Source: Akebia trifoliata | Taxonomy: Eukaryota > Streptophyta > Magnoliopsida > Ranunculales > Lardizabalaceae | DNA: 64,000 nucleotides | Reading direction: 5' to 3' | Assembly: GCA_017979445.1 (NCBI GenBank) | Contig: CM030709.1 | Coordinates: forward strand, 4,506,001-4,570,000 | Shown: positions 10,701-23,393 of the stretch, in pieces | How the letters are laid out: the number at the start of each line of letters is the position of its first letter | Position numbering within the stretch: position 1 is the stretch's first letter | The notes under the pieces: generated by a model | Database searches by the model: none | What the model was told of the DNA's origin: nothing | What the model saw: the letters and a program-made list of their open reading frames with translations, nothing else | Position numbers and translations under genes: made by a program

Positions 10701-13700
10701 CAAATGTCTTTAATGGTTTGTCTTCCAGCATGGGTGATTGTCCTGATATTGCGGCTACTTTATGTGGCCTAAGCCTATCAAAAAATGGACTTGTTGATGA
10801 AGATGGTGATGTACATTCCCAGCTTCAACAGGAATTTGATGATCAGACTAATATCATGTTTGATAGGCCAAATGGTCATAGAAAGAGCGGTGGAAATCAT
10901 GTGGGGTCTGGCCTTCAGGAGCCAACTATGGACCCACTTTATATACAATACTTGTCCAGAACTTCTGAGTATGCTGCGTACCTCAATGACCCTTCTTTGG
11001 GAAGGAATCACATAGGCACTTCACATGGAGATTTGCTTGGATTTCAGAAAGAATACCTCGAGGCATTAATTGCACAACAGAAACAACAGTATGGCGTGCC
11101 ATTTATAGGTAAATCTGGTGGTTTAAATCATGGTTATTATGAGAGCCGCACATTTGGTCTTGGCATGCCATATCCAGAGAACCCAATAGCAAATCCCATC
11201 GAACATAATGAACGAATCTTGCGTTTTCCCTCCATGGTAAGTTCTTCAAGAGGATCTATTGGATCTTGGCACTCTGGTAATATTAGAAATATTGAAGGAA
11301 GTTATGCTTCATCCTTAATGGAAGAGTTCAAGAACAACAGGACCAAGTGTTTTGAACTTTTGGACATCGTTGATCATGTAGTTGAGTTCAGGTACACTTA
11401 TTCAGCAATCAGCGCTTTCTGTGGCGTTTTATTCTACTATTGCACATACAGATGAACTCAGTTCTTTTTCTTATTTTGTTCAATTCAGTGTGGATCAATA
11501 CGGGAGTCGCTTTATTCAGCAGAAACTAGAAACTGCCACAGTTGAAGAAAAGAACAAGATTTTTCCAGAAATCATTCCTCATGCTCGTACCTTGATGACT
11601 GATGTCTTCGGAAATTATGTTATACAGAAAGTATATATATATATGTTATCATTCACATAACTAAGTGTGCCAAACATTCTGAACTTATTCTTACATAATT
11701 TTACCCGACTTTGCAGTTTTTTGAGCATGGTACAGAAAGTCAAAGAAAGGAGTTAGCCAGCCAGCTAATAGGTCATGTTTTACCTCTGAGTCTTCAAATG
11801 TATGGTTGCAGAGTGATTCAGAAGGTTGGTTACATCATTTCTTGGTGCTCGGTTAGATACCTTTTCTATAATTCAAGTTGCACATGATTCTGTTTTAAAT
11901 TGATTTTAGATATTTGTTTTGCTCGTAAAGCATCATGAATGGATCTTATGTTTGCAATCATTCATGCAGGCTTTGGAGATGGTTGATATGGATGAGAAGA
12001 CTCGGATGGTGGCAGAGCTTGATGGCGTGGTCATGAAATGTGTCCGTGATCAGAACGGTAATCATGTCATCCAGAAGTGCATTGAATGTGTTCCTGAAAA
12101 TCAAATTCAATTTATCATCTCAACATTCTATGGGCAAGTCGTGGCACTCTCAACCCACCCTTATGGCTGCCGTGTCATTCAGGTAAGCAATCTCTTTTGA
12201 TCACATTCTTTAGTCCTTGTGTCTTTCTATGCATTCCTCTGAATAATACCTTCTCTTGATGCTAGCAGAGGGTTCTGGAGCACTGCAATGATCTGAATAC
12301 ACTACACATTATTATGAGTGAAATTCTGCAATCAATCTGTACTCTGGCACAAGACCAATATGGGAATTACGTTGTTCAGGTACACAACTGTTTTCAGACT
12401 TCTGTTGGTAGTCATGACACTTCTACATGAATCTGTTATTCTGTAACATCCCTAGTATGGATTATTTTCTTGATTTGCTTTTTTTCCTCGGAGGAAGCAT
12501 TGTTTTATTGATTGATTCTGTGTTTAACATCTGCTTTCTGCAAATAAGGTGTTGGCTTTCATTTTTCCCTTGAACATTTAGAAATTATCAGTCCAAAACA
12601 AAACCGAGTGTACTTTATATTATTTATGTGCTACATCAACTGAGAAATCATCATCGAAGCCTATTCTCATATATTATATTCCTAATACTACCCCACTTGC
12701 TGCGATGTAATTAAAATATCAGAAGATGTATGTTGCTTGGATTTCCTTTTGATTGTGGTATCTATCTAATTTTTTTTCTCATGGAATTTTAAGTTGCTTC
12801 TTGTTTGTGATGTGTTGTTTTATTTGAATGCTTATGTCATGAATCTTGTTTCACTATTACATCTCCACTTTCTTGTGTTCATTGATGTTGTTGTTTTGCT
12901 TGTGTTTATTCTATAGCATGTTCTGCAACATGGGAAACCGCATGAACGGTCTGCTATAATAAAAAAGCTTGCAGGACAGATTGTTAAGATGAGTCAACAG
13001 AAATTTGCTTCCAATGTTGTTGAGAAGTGCTTAACTTCTGGCGGACCTGAAGAACGTCAACTTCTCATAAATGAGATGCTTGGCTCAACAGATGAGAATG
13101 AACCCTTGCAGGTTTATGAGATTCTCTTGTTCCTCTTAATTCCGAACTTGAGTCATTTATATGCAGAAGATCAATCATTTCATTTATTTCATTCCCAAGT
13201 AAAATATACAAAAAATTTCAGTACCACTGTTTGTATGCCTTTGTAAATCGTCGTTGTCTTATGCCTTGAACCCAAATATATATATGGAGAAACAAAGATG
13301 CTTACAACTTAAGAGTAGGTCTGATGTTATTTTTTAGGCATAAACATCAATCTTGGGGTGATCTCAGGGAGTTGACTTGTGATAAACAACGAACTACAAA
13401 AAATTATGCTATTTGATATAGATTAACCGAGAGTGATAAAATGCAAACTGACAGGCCATGATGAAAGATCCATATGGGAACTATGTCGTGCAGAAGGTTC
13501 TCGAGACTTGCGACAATCAGAGTCGGGAGTTGATCCTATCACGCATCAAGGTCCACTTAAATGCTCTGACAAGGTACACCTACGGTAAACATGTTGTTGC
13601 CCGTGTTGAAAAGCTCATCACCACTGGAGGTGAGAAATCCTTTCAGAAACACTTCTTTAATTGTCTATCCCATTGGCGGGGGGATCTGTTTTTAATGCTG

Positions 13701-13772
13701 CTTCTGATAACTTTGTGCCTCCCTTTGTTTGCAGAAAGACATATCGGGATTTCATCCTCATATTCCTTATGA
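7715..13772 (+). CDS. PUM: Pumilio/PUF-family RNA-binding protein
   Basis: Coding exons: 7715-8413, 10352-11391, 11489-11630, 11717-11824, 11970-12182, 12269-12379, 12917-13111, 13455-13629 and 13735-13772. All introns are GT-AG, and the sum is 2721 nt (906 residues). The N-terminal two thirds is the low-complexity region of plant NABP/APUM1-6-type proteins, with motifs such as [12 protein letters not shown] and KSLADMLQ. From about residue 560 there is a full Pumilio homology domain of eight repeats. Their RNA-reading helices include [49 protein letters not shown] and YGNYVVQ, the canonical order for UGUANAUA. Family role: cytoplasmic binding of 3'UTRs to repress or destabilise mRNAs. ATG 7715 was chosen because the frame's only upstream extension is a TTG; ATG 7721 is an alternative. 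The 1.9-kb first coding intron carries a SINE-like segment. Confidence 0.94.
8957..9032 (+). repeat. tRNA-like / SINE-head segment in Pumilio intron 1
   Basis: A box-like TAGCTCAGTTGG and B box-like GGTTCAAGTCC are spaced as in a tRNA gene, so an RNA polymerase III promoter remnant is visible. The would-be acceptor ends do not pair, so it is not a functional tRNA gene. A tRNA-derived SINE or decayed tRNA pseudogene is most likely. Confidence 0.45.
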
Positions 13773-13870
13773 GGAGTCCAGTGGAATGGTAAAAAAAAAA
13801 GGCGCCCATGTACAGCTAACAAGACTGGTGGCCTCAATGGATATCAGTCTGAGTCCACAGAAACTGAAGG

Positions 13871-14293
13871 TGTAAATAACTTGTAGGAGTTCTGAAATAA
13901 GATTTTGCTTGTTCTATCTCTGTGTATTTGGCACATCTTGTAATTTAATGATGACAATTAGACGTTAATGAGGGTTTCTTGAGGGAGATGGAGGTAGGAT
14001 GATCAATAATGCTCTGATTTTTTTTGTTTTTTTGGTGGAAATAAAATGTACAAGGTCCGTAGAGTCTGTAAATAAAACCAGGGTAACGGTTAACGCAAAT
14101 GTAAAGAATGGGAAGAGAGTCCTCAAACCTCCGTTATGTGACTTTCAAAAGACTATCTTTTTTATTTAAGTAACCACATTTCATGCCTTTTCTTTGTTTA
14201 TTTATCTGTTTTTGTTACTTCTGCTTATCCAAATGCATTAGAGAGTTTCCTCAGCTCAAATTGTCATGAGCCTTCTTTGACCTATTGTAAATA
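13871..14293 (+). promoter_or_regulatory. three Pumilio response elements downstream of the Pumilio stop codon
   Basis: The octamer TGTAAATA, a perfect match to the PUF consensus UGUANAUA, occurs on the sense strand at 13871-13878, 14067-14074 and 14286-14293. These are 99, 295 and 514 nt past the stop. AATAAA signals at 14040-14045 and 14071-14076 suggest the transcript may include the first and perhaps the second site. The third may lie beyond the end. This suggests that the protein could bind its own mRNA. Confidence 0.5.
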
Positions 14294-14365
14294 GCCTGCA
14301 CTAAGGATTAGTATGTGATCACTCTGGCTATATTTGCTGTGAATTAAGGAGCATACTGTAATATA

Positions 14366-14747
14366 TCTATTTATAATAAAACACAATTGAGTTGGTATAA
14401 TTGTTTGACACAAATCTTTATGTGGGATACATTTTATTGTTTTTTCTCTTTACTTATATTTCATTTTTTACCCTTTTTAACCTATCTTATTATTATTATT
14501 TTTTTCATCTTTTACCTCTTTAAACTCAAATTTCTTTAATAATACTCTTCTAACTTTTTTTTTTCTTTTTATCCCCTTAACCTTCCCATCAAATTATATT
14601 TTTTTTTGTAGGATCCACTTTATTTTCTCTACACTTCATCCATTATAATTTTATTATATTTCATATTTTATTTTATCCTTTAATCCACTTTAATTTTTTT
14701 TCTCTCTTATCCCTTAACCTGCGAGAGGAGGCACGGGTGAACTCTAG
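14366..14747 (+). mobile_element. small non-autonomous Helitron-like element
   Basis: It begins TCTATTTATAATAAAAC after an A (14365) and ends CTCTAG before a T (14748), the A^T insertion pattern of Helitrons. A short imperfect stem (about 14717-14738, ACCTGCG against GCACGGGT) precedes the CTAG end, as expected. The interior is a pyrimidine-rich, gene-free stretch. No Rep/helicase was seen. Confidence 0.5.
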
Positions 14748-15047
14748 TAGTTGATTCAATAGATCATATTTTTGCAATAACTTGTAATGAACCATTTTTA
14801 GCTTGAATCATTGTATAAATTCACATATATAAATAACCATATATATTTGCTATTTTATGTGTACATACATACAGACATACAATGTGTAATCAATCTGCAC
14901 TGACATTTTTTAACATTATTTTCAAGATCAATATTTTGAAATTGCAAAATACTAATAATAAAAATCCTTACTTTAAAAAAAAAGAAAAAAAAAAAAGAAA
15001 AAAGAATAAGTTCTATTTTTTGTGGAACACTTTTTTATTTAAATCCT
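14748..15047. other. intergenic DNA between the Helitron-like and SINE elements
   Basis: AT-rich with a long A-rich tract near 14970-15005. Nothing else was recognised. Confidence 0.4.
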
Positions 15048-15232
15048 GGTAGACAGTGGACCGGGCCTGTATCTGGATTTCGCCCAGTCCATAGACCATG
15101 ATCTTTTCCAAGGACTAATCCCTGGGAACGTGGGTGATCCATACTGGGTATTGAACTCAAGACCTACAGGCATTAACCGCTTATTGATCTGAATATCCCA
15201 TTGAGCCTACCCCTCGTGGTTAACACATAATT
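15048..15232 (-). mobile_element. tRNA-derived SINE copy
   Basis: Read on the minus strand, the head has an A box-like TAGGCTCAATGGGA and a B box-like GAGTTCAATACC about 50 nt downstream. The body matches the reverse-oriented copy at 25256-25496 (shared CCATGATCTT and CCAAGGA segments) and the plus-strand copy near 37095-37291. This is the basis for calling a dispersed SINE family. Confidence 0.55.
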
Positions 15233-15562
15233 TTGTCTTCTTTGTTTCTTTCTTTTCTTGTTTTCTGACCAGCTCGGCCGCTCTTTAGCTTATTCAATAA
15301 AATTTTATACTTACGAAAAAAAAATATAATAATAATAATAATAATAATATACTGGGGTTCATGATGGTGGATTGTACTTCGTATTAATTAGAATCTCAAG
15401 GACTATCCAATGATATTGAGGACATCCTTAGGTTGACAGCAACACAAGTCAAAGAAAAATTAATAATTCAGTTAGAACAAGATATAGAAATTTAAAAAAA
15501 TAAAATAAAAAATAAAAAACCTAAATTGCCTCGATAGCCCAACTGAAAGCTCTACAAAAACC

Positions 15563-18500
15563 TCAGAGATAACCATGTGGTTTTGCTACCTCTGAGTTGC
15601 CCCAGAAAGGATGGGCCCATTGAGTGTGATTACCCGTGGCAGGAATACTAAGTGAACGTTTTCTTATCTTGACATTGCCCGTCGTCACCTTCTTCTCTTT
15701 CTCAGACAATAGAGATGAGTAATAGCACATCGCATCATTACTAGTTTTTAGGAAAAGATTGAGATTCTCCTGGTACTTATCTTCTTCACTCATATTTCCA
15801 CTGTTCTTAGTTGCTGGATCCGCACGCATTTGCTTCTTCAACTCGTCCTCATCATCATCTGACCAGTATCCATTCTCTTCCCCATCACGCATTGCCAGAT
15901 CATCGTACTCCTCATCAGACTTTGTAGACTCCTCATCAACTGAGCCCTCCATCTGTAAATAGAAAAAAATATCAAATACATATAAAAGTGAAAGAAATAT
16001 CTAAAATGATTTGAATTCCAACAGTGATACAAATTCTCACCTCTTCGTGAATTTCTTTGTCACCTACATCACTAAGATCTTCATCACTATCTACTTCAGG
16101 TGGATTATCAGCCTCTTCATCGCTGCCAGATACTGATAACTCCTCTTTGCGCTAGAAATATACGGAAAACAGTGAAGGTCACCACAAAAAAATAATCATT
16201 GGATTAATAAAATAAATGCAAGATCGTAAAATGTAATTAAAGAAAAACTGAACAAGATTGACTGTTGAAAACAAATTTTCAACAGTGTAGCCAAATCATA
16301 ACAACATTGCCGGCATCACGTTTTACTCTATATGAGGCGATTGTGTCAATGTGTGGCCAATCCCATCATGAATCAGATGAAATGAGAATATTCCCTAGTG
16401 AAGGTGTTTGGGTTGTGTACCTCCTTGGAGGGTCCATCAGACATCCTTGGCGAGCTACAGCAGGAAGAGTAATATCTGCTCCCGGTCTCAGTCCCATCGG
16501 CCCTAGACTCATCAATACTTCCTGCATGACTGGTACCACCAGTATCACTAGGAAAAGCACTGATTCCAAAGTTACCAAACTGAAGATTAACCGGCTCCGC
16601 CTTTCCAATCTGCAAGGGTCCATACATTGGGCCTCCTATGCTCTTCTCACTCCCATGGCCCGAGATAGGGTTCCCATTGTCATCTGACTCAACGGGCCAA
16701 GCCTTTGCCACAGATCCATCAGTATTGAGAAGGGCCATCAGATGCCTTGAAGACCCTTTCCTTTGGATTAGTTGGAACATCCCTTTGGAGCTCAGTGAGT
16801 TAGCAGCACATTGGTGCCTGTATTCCTCGTATATTAAGGTGACCGTATTTGTTGTGGGGTCATAGAGTGGCTCCCCTGCCTCACGCCTGCGTAGGCAACT
16901 GAAAACAGTGGCATGAATGGCTGCCACGCTCTTGTCAACATTGGTGTTGTTTATTTTGGGCACCAGATGCTTATCAGCTCGGTTGCAAAGGTAATCTTGG
17001 ATTGTTCTGATGTTGCGGATATACTTCACGTATTTGTTTTTTGCAGGATCCAGTGTCATGTACTTTGCACGGACTGCAAATCGTTCCAAGTGTTTGTCCT
17101 CATTCGTGATGTAAATCATGAATGGTATGATTGAGGGATGTTTCTTCATAAGTCCCATCTGGCATATATATCAGAACAAAGGAAATCTTGAGAAAATGTG
17201 TCCATTTAAAATGAAAGAATAGATAACTATGCAAGATTATTATTCTTGATAAAACTTACTCACCACAAAGTTGAGGCTCAAGTGAACGCCTTCAACAACA
17301 ACTGATTCTTTCCGTTCTTCCCACGCAGTGATCAGTCGATCGAGACTGTCGATGACCATCTCACTTTGTGCTTTGAATCCTTCAATGGCCATTTGTTTTG
17401 TACCAATCAATTCAGTAGTAGTGCTGACACCTGTATCCGATGGTTTTGCATCGGATCTTCCAGTTTTGGTTCCATCAGATACATCATTCTTGGGGAGTGA
17501 GCCAGACATGCGTGCTAATTTCTTAGCTTTCTTTTTCGCCTTGGCTTCTGCAACTGCTACAGGATCCAAGAATTCCCCGGCATGATAGGTTGAAGCCCAA
17601 AGTAAAGGATTTTGCTTTTCATCCACAAAACTCCTCATCATGTGTCGAATTGAGTCAGTAGAAATCACGGTAGTGATGCCCAACCTGCTACCCTGTTGGA
17701 CAGCATGTCCAGAGCCCACATATCAATGTTATTAATATTGTATGGTATAAATACATGGTGCACTCTCAGATGTCATTGATTCTGAGAGGAAAACAAAATA
17801 TGTTGTGGATGTTGACATTTCTAGTCTTGAACATGCTTAGCTTTGCATCAATAAGTGATTTGACTGCGGACAAGTCATCATTTTAATGCTCCAAGTAAAC
17901 AGATGCTTTAAGTACTAATTGTTGGATTAAAGAATAATGCATCAGAGCTAACATACTCCAATGACCTGAAAACTATAATTTTTCTTCTGACAGTGACCTT
18001 AATGAAACAATTCACTAGTTTCAGTAATACATTTACTTACTAAAGAACCCTATACAAATTAACATGAAAAAAATTAGGGGTAGAATAGGGTTGGATCAGC
18101 CAGGTACCCATACTACCTTATTTTATTTTACACACCATGGGTTCGGGTCTTATAGGTCTCTCAAGTCCAGCTTTAAGTTGACCCATTAACAAATGTGGAC
18201 ATTTTAAGCTTCACTTTATTATTTTCAATACTTAAATTTCTTATTTGAGAAAAAAACAATGACTAAGCTTGTGGACAATGACCATGGTCAACCCTCCAAA
18301 TTCAAATCATGAGAAGAGAACAAGTATCTTCTGTAGGGAGAGAGTGGGAGAATGGAATTACCAGCAATGCAGACAAAGTAGATTTTCCACAACCACTTGT
18401 ACCACATAACAAAATGGTCACAGATTCCTTCCTTTCCCGAATTCTAAAACAATGAAAGAGCATTTTAGAGAAAAAGAAAAGGCACATAAAGAGCATAGAA

Positions 18501-19913
18501 AGAAGTGGATTGGTCTTTAGAAACAATAATTGCAACAAAAGTCAGATAATTTGTAACAGAATCTAAAAGTCTAAAACAAGTTAAATTAAAAATAAAGGGA
18601 AACTCCAATTCTTTGGGTTTTTTTTTTTTTCACTTTGGTAAGTAAAATAAAATGTATTTCTTATAACTATTTGTGGTGCTGCCACCAAGGTACGCGACTT
18701 GAAATAATTTTTCCACACTTACTTTGGGGTACAAAAGACCAAATTGATAAGTAAAAGATGTTAGTGTCAAATGCGAACATACAATGGTCGTGCATACAAA
18801 TAAATGAGAAGTAACAATGCTACAATAACAAATAAACAATGCTACCTTTGAATGACAGACAATTTAACAAAAGTAGATAATCCATTCGGAATGTACTCCA
18901 TTGAAATTCTATTAGGGAAACAATAACATGGATCTCAAACCTCTTACGTGTTAAGATGTTATACCTGCATGCCAAAACCAAGTCTGCCCTCTGAGTGGGA
19001 CTTACGTACTTATATTCAGAGAGAGCATCACAAACAACATCCAAGAATGCCTCTCTTTTAACAACAACAGTCGTGCGTCTTTTGTACAACTCAAATGGTA
19101 TACTATTACTTCTCTCATCCAAGTGTCCTTCCAAAGCATTGAATCCTGAAACTTCTGAAGGAGGCAAAGCATCACCTGAGTATTCTTTTCTCATCACTTC
19201 AAATACCCTTCTGCTAATCTGGTCAAACAACAAATTGACTTTATTCAATAAAAATTCTCAAAATCATGAAACAAACCAAGCAATTTGAAAATTAAAATAT
19301 ACCCCACATGATGAACTCAATAGGAAAGACAATTCGTCCGATAATCACTTAAACAAATATTAACACTATTAGGCCAATGAAATCTGAATTATGACTATTT
19401 ATTTATTGGACGGAATTTGTGCTCCCAAAAGACCGAATTGAATAGAGAAACGGGATTCGTTCAGCCGAAACCAATTTTTGTTGGCTTTGATGAAGATGAT
19501 CTGTGATCTAATAATTTGAGACCAAAACAAAATCTAATTAAATTAAAAGTTTTAAATTCAATGTCATGGTTTTGAGCCTTGGGGATCTTAACCGCAGCAT
19601 CCATGTCAGGAATGCAACTAGCACTGAAAATATGACATAAATCACCAATAAAATTAACCAAATTGTCACATACTTCATCCATAATTAAGAAAATAAATAA
19701 TCTGAACCAAAATCACAACCAAATTAGGCTTCCAAATGTTACCTTAAAAGCATGACGTGCTTTGCAACCAATGAGTTGCAAAGTACTCTGCAACACAGGC
19801 CGTGTGTATCGAAATGATACATTTCCAATCCTTCCTTTCTTCTCCGAATCTTCGATCACCGCTATATACAACAACTTAGGCACTTCCGCCATGTCTGATG
19901 TACTCTTGGACAT
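15563..19913 (-). CDS. LPA1: LPA1 / 2-phosphoglycerate kinase-like P-loop protein
   Basis: Coding exons in transcript order: 19913-19743, 19218-18965, 18443-18362, 17692-17264, 17158-16421, 16151-16041 and 15952-15563. All introns are GT-AG, and the total is 2175 nt (724 residues). The P-loop GTSGCGKST is at about residues 156-164. Family blocks follow: [52 protein letters not shown] and [20 protein letters not shown] long acidic Ser/Asp/Glu tail closes with [11 protein letters not shown]. Rice Lpa1 and its Arabidopsis homologues belong here; loss lowers seed phytic acid. The 2-phosphoglycerate kinase activity is assumed from archaeal homology and is not proven by sequence. MSKSTSD at 19913 was chosen as start; the in-frame MAEVPK at 19892 matches homologues' N termini equally well. 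Confidence 0.93.
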
Positions 19914-20188
19914 CTCTAAAACAAAAATCACAGTAAACGAAATTCTTTACTTAAAAAACAAACAATTAAGAACTTGAAAATCTGGTAAAAAAACGGATCG
20001 AAGGTTCGAAACATGAAGAATTACAGAAAAAACCCGGGAAATCAAGATTTGAATATATATACACGATTAAAGCTAAAAAGAAATCATGAAACCAAACAAT
20101 GTAGGATCGGAACTCCACACAATCTCCAGAAGAATGAAAGATTTTCAGATCGAAAAAAGAATAAAAAATAAAAAATTATCTATCGTAC

Positions 20189-20340
20189 CTAAAAAATCTA
20201 AATCGATCGAATTCGTGTTCGTGAGCGATGTAGAGCAGAAACCGTACGGTTTCTGAAGAAGTTAGGGTTTGCTAGAGTTTCGATCCGCCATTTAGACGGT
20301 TTCCTACATGATCTCTCCATCTTCTCTATTACCAGCTTCA
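20189..20340 (-). promoter_or_regulatory. predicted LPA1 5' leader exon and promoter-proximal region
   Basis: A donor AG^GTACGA at 20189/20188 (minus strand) and an acceptor TTTTGTTTTAG just before the ATG at 19913 indicate a leader intron of about 270 nt. The upstream limit of the exon is not visible. A perfect 20-bp palindrome, CAGAAACCGTACGGTTTCTG, lies inside it at 20236-20255. Pyrimidine-rich CT repeats follow at 20388-20430. Confidence 0.45.
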
Positions 20341-20430
20341 ACGCATCACACAGACCGAGGTTTACGAGTCTTTTTCTACTTTTTTTGTCTCTTTCTCGCT
20401 CTACAACTTCCCCTCTCTCTCTCTCTAATA

Positions 20431-20966
20431 TTTTTTTTTTGATAATTTAGTATTTTTTTATAATAATGGAGAATCTTATTTAAAAATCTCGGGATCTCCA
20501 CTGGAATCCGGAAATCAGGAGTTACAGGCCGCTGGTTTAGGGGAATGGTAGTATAGTTATTTTTGTAGAGATGAAGGGCAAATGCAAACTGAAATAGGGA
20601 CATATCGTGACCAACTTTACATGTCTGTGTGTTTCCTTAATAAGATATAAAACATTTTTTTAGAGTCTCGAGGTAAGTCTTGTTGTTATCCCGAGAGTAA
20701 TGTACTCTCTAGTTTTAGAATGGTTGATTATCCTCGCTTTTGCATATATGATCTTACGGAGGTCAACATCATCGTTCCGTTTGCATTGACCGTCTGGAGT
20801 ATGTCTTCCTCAGGATTACGACAACTCTACCACCTTTAAAGGAAAACTTTCGTATGTTTTTAAATTGATGATATACTCCTTGACCTCAGTCTTCTATTAT
20901 AGACTAATGAAAATTGACTTGAATACCTTAATCTTCAACTTGAAACCTAAAAGAGTTGTGCTAATT
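20431..20966. other. intergenic DNA
   Basis: No gene or bounded repeat was recognised upstream of LPA1 beyond the CT-rich leader region. Confidence 0.4.
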
Positions 20967-21120
20967 TGACGTACCCCTCTTATATACACCCCCACTCCCA
21001 TCATAGAACTGTAGATCATTTGCCTCAGGATACACAAGAAAAAGATTTTATGATTTTGTGTATCTCGAGCCAAATGATCTACGATTCTGTGATGGGGGCA
21101 TATGTCAAAGGGGAGCGTCA
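20967..21120. repeat. foldback hairpin element (CTCGAG-apex family)
   Basis: Inverted arms run from TGACG at 20967 to CGTCA at 21120. The inner arms contain CATAGAACTGTAGATCATTTG and its near-inverse. The apex carries GGATACACAA and TTGTGTATCTCGAG, a sequence seen at the tip of several other hairpins in this window. No coding capacity. Confidence 0.6.
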
Positions 21121-21159
21121 GAAAATCATTATTCAACCTAAAATCCTAGATCTTTCTTC

Positions 21160-21740
21160 TCAAAATCCATCTATAGGACTTAAAATGGTACGGATTTTAT
21201 CTGAATCTGAATTTAGTGGATTTGGTTTCATCAAGTATATCCGAATTAAAATATGATTCAAATATGGGCTGATGTCCCTTGACGTGAGTCATATCCAGGT
21301 CAGATATGATTCCATCCCTATATCTGTCAATATCCAAATAATATAATATTTTTCAAGTTGAATTGTTATATTTTTTAAGTCATCTATCATTAACGAACAA
21401 TGGTTGGGTGTAGTGGTCAAGACTTATTTTCAAATTGGATATTAGAAAAGTTTTGAGTTCAAGTCACCATTTAGTCACATTCTAACAATTTTATTTGAAA
21501 TAATCTTACATAATTTGACATTATCCAACCCAACTGACCAGAATCAATTAATTCGATCAGATCGAATCCAGATATGATTTTAATAAAAGTAAAGTAGTTC
21601 GGATATGATCTTAGCTAGTATGATCCGAATCGGAATTGAATTCAAATATGAATCCAGATAAAAAATTTCAAATGTGGGTATGGGCACATTCATATTCGCC
21701 CTGACCCCGACCTACTTTAAGCCCTACTCATCCATATTCA
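21160..21740 (+). repeat. dispersed repeat family, copy 1 (GGATATG-rich)
   Basis: Resembles 27105-27605 and 29420-29930. Shared segments include GATGTCCC, CCAGGTCAGATATG or variants, AATCCGGATATG-like runs, and an end near CCCTGACCC...TTAAGCCCTA. The ends lack a clear inverted repeat, so the class is not assigned. A tRNA-like word pair (about 21400-21475) lies inside or beside it. Confidence 0.4.
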
Positions 21741-22120
21741 AGTTCTCCGACCTCGCCTAAACACCTAACAAAAAAAAACTCTTGATTTTTCTAAATAAAA
21801 TTATATCCCTAATAACAAAATTCGAAGTCAATTAATATTCGATGGAGGTTCAATTTGGTTAGTTCAGATAAAGTTCTGTAAAAAAGAAATGAAAAATTTA
21901 CAAATGAGGTTTTAATATTTCTTATCAAAACCCCATTATCTTCTACCTCCTTATGAATTATCTTATTAACGTTTGAATGTTGAATAAAATAAAATTGTGA
22001 TGGTGAAGGGAAAAAATATTATCATACTTGACAATCAATGGATAAAGCACCAATCAAATTGTCAATTCGTTCATTTAATTGGCTAGTTCTTTATTCAAAG
22101 AATTTTATGAATTGAGCCGT

Positions 22121-22271
22121 GATTTTCTGACTAAAAATTTTTCACTTGGTCGGCCTGGTAAGGGCAAAGAACCATATATCCTTGTATTCGAGATACAAAA
22201 AAAAAAAAAAAAAAATCTACAGTTCTATGCACTTGCCACGTCAACCAAGTGAAATTTCGAATCAGAAAATC
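22121..22271. repeat. foldback hairpin element
   Basis: Arms GATTTTCTGACT...TTCACTTGGT and ACCAAGTGAAATTTCGAATCAGAAAATC are inverted copies. The apex carries CGAGATACA followed by an A run. The left arm of the hairpin at 35387-35489 shares the words TTTTTCACTTGG/TTTTTCACTCGG, so the two belong together. Confidence 0.6.
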
Positions 22272-22930
22272 ATCAATGTTGCGAATTTTTAGAAAAATTC
22301 AGAGAATTTTGTGATTAATTTAATCGTCATCTTTTTTCAAAAATACTCTCTTGTTCTTGAAGGTTTGAAAGTTGAAGTAGATATACTTAAGGTTGAAGAT
22401 TAGAGTTAGAATGTTCGCTCAATAAATTAAATTTGACTTATTTTGAAAATAAAATTCAAAGTATTTTTTTGTTCAAAGTTGAAATTGAGGGCATTTAAAT
22501 CATTTTTCATCGATCTCTCCTGAGAAGAAGTGGACAAGGGAGCATCTCATCAATATTAAAATATAGAGGGGTATGTTTATAAATTCAGAAATAATAAAGA
22601 TAACTTTAATAAAATCCCACTCGCCTAGACGAACACGTATTGCGCGTTAAAAACGATTAATTGAAAATTTTGAAGTGGACAGTCCGCATCAAAGTCCCAC
22701 TCCCTTTAATGGAACAGTTGAAGGGTTGATCAAATCAAATGCAGTATTTATAGCCTTTTTAAAGTGTGTGATATTTTTCATTAAAAAACGATCAAATTCT
22801 TACTTATTTTTATATATTAAATTAAAAGATAAAATAAAAAATAAAAGTATTTATTAAAAAAAAAAAAAACGTTCCCTAGAGGATTCAAATATCAGATACC
22901 ACTCATATCTTAAAGAATTGTGATAATTTA

Positions 22931-23115
22931 ACTCACCCATGTGGCATACTCAAAATACTTTTCTGATGTGGCAAGTGTTAGAATCATAGATTTTATGTCT
23001 TGGGATACAGATCTACACTTCCCCATAATACGTGTAATTGTATATCTCGAGGGAAAAAGATCTATGATTCTAGCACATGCCACATCATGAGAGCATTTTA
23101 AGTCACATGGGGAGT
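22931..23115. repeat. foldback hairpin element
   Basis: Arms begin ACTCACCCATGTGG and end CACATGGGGAGT. The inner arms GATGTGGCAAGTGTTAGAATC and GATTCTAGCACATGCCACATC are almost perfectly inverse. The apex side holds TATATCTCGAGGGAAAAAG, the shared family word. Confidence 0.65.
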
Positions 23116-23183
23116 CAAAAAATTATTACTCTATTTAAAATTATATTTATTTTATAAAGTGAAATAATTTTCAGATGCCCCTT

Positions 23184-23293
23184 CTGATATACACTCCCAT
23201 CATATAGAATCGTAGATCATTTAGCTCAGGATACACAGAAATATGTACCCCGAGACAAATGATATGCGATTCTATGATGGTGATGTATGTCAG
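23184..23293. repeat. foldback hairpin element
   Basis: The arm CTGATATACACTCCCATCAT (continuing to about 23223) pairs with ATGATGGTGATGTATGTCAG at the right end. The apex again holds GGATACACAG. Closely related to the element at 20967-21120. Confidence 0.6.
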
Positions 23294-23393
23294 ATTATCA
23301 TGACTCTTTTATAAATGTTATTAAAGCAGGCATATTTTAATTACCAAACATAGGGATTCATTTTGTACCTTTTTTTCCAACAATTCTTTTAAA

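Noticed and set aside
16265..17585. Plus-strand open frames over the LPA1 exons
   Set aside because: Antisense shadows of exons 4 and 5 of LPA1, without domains or splice logic.
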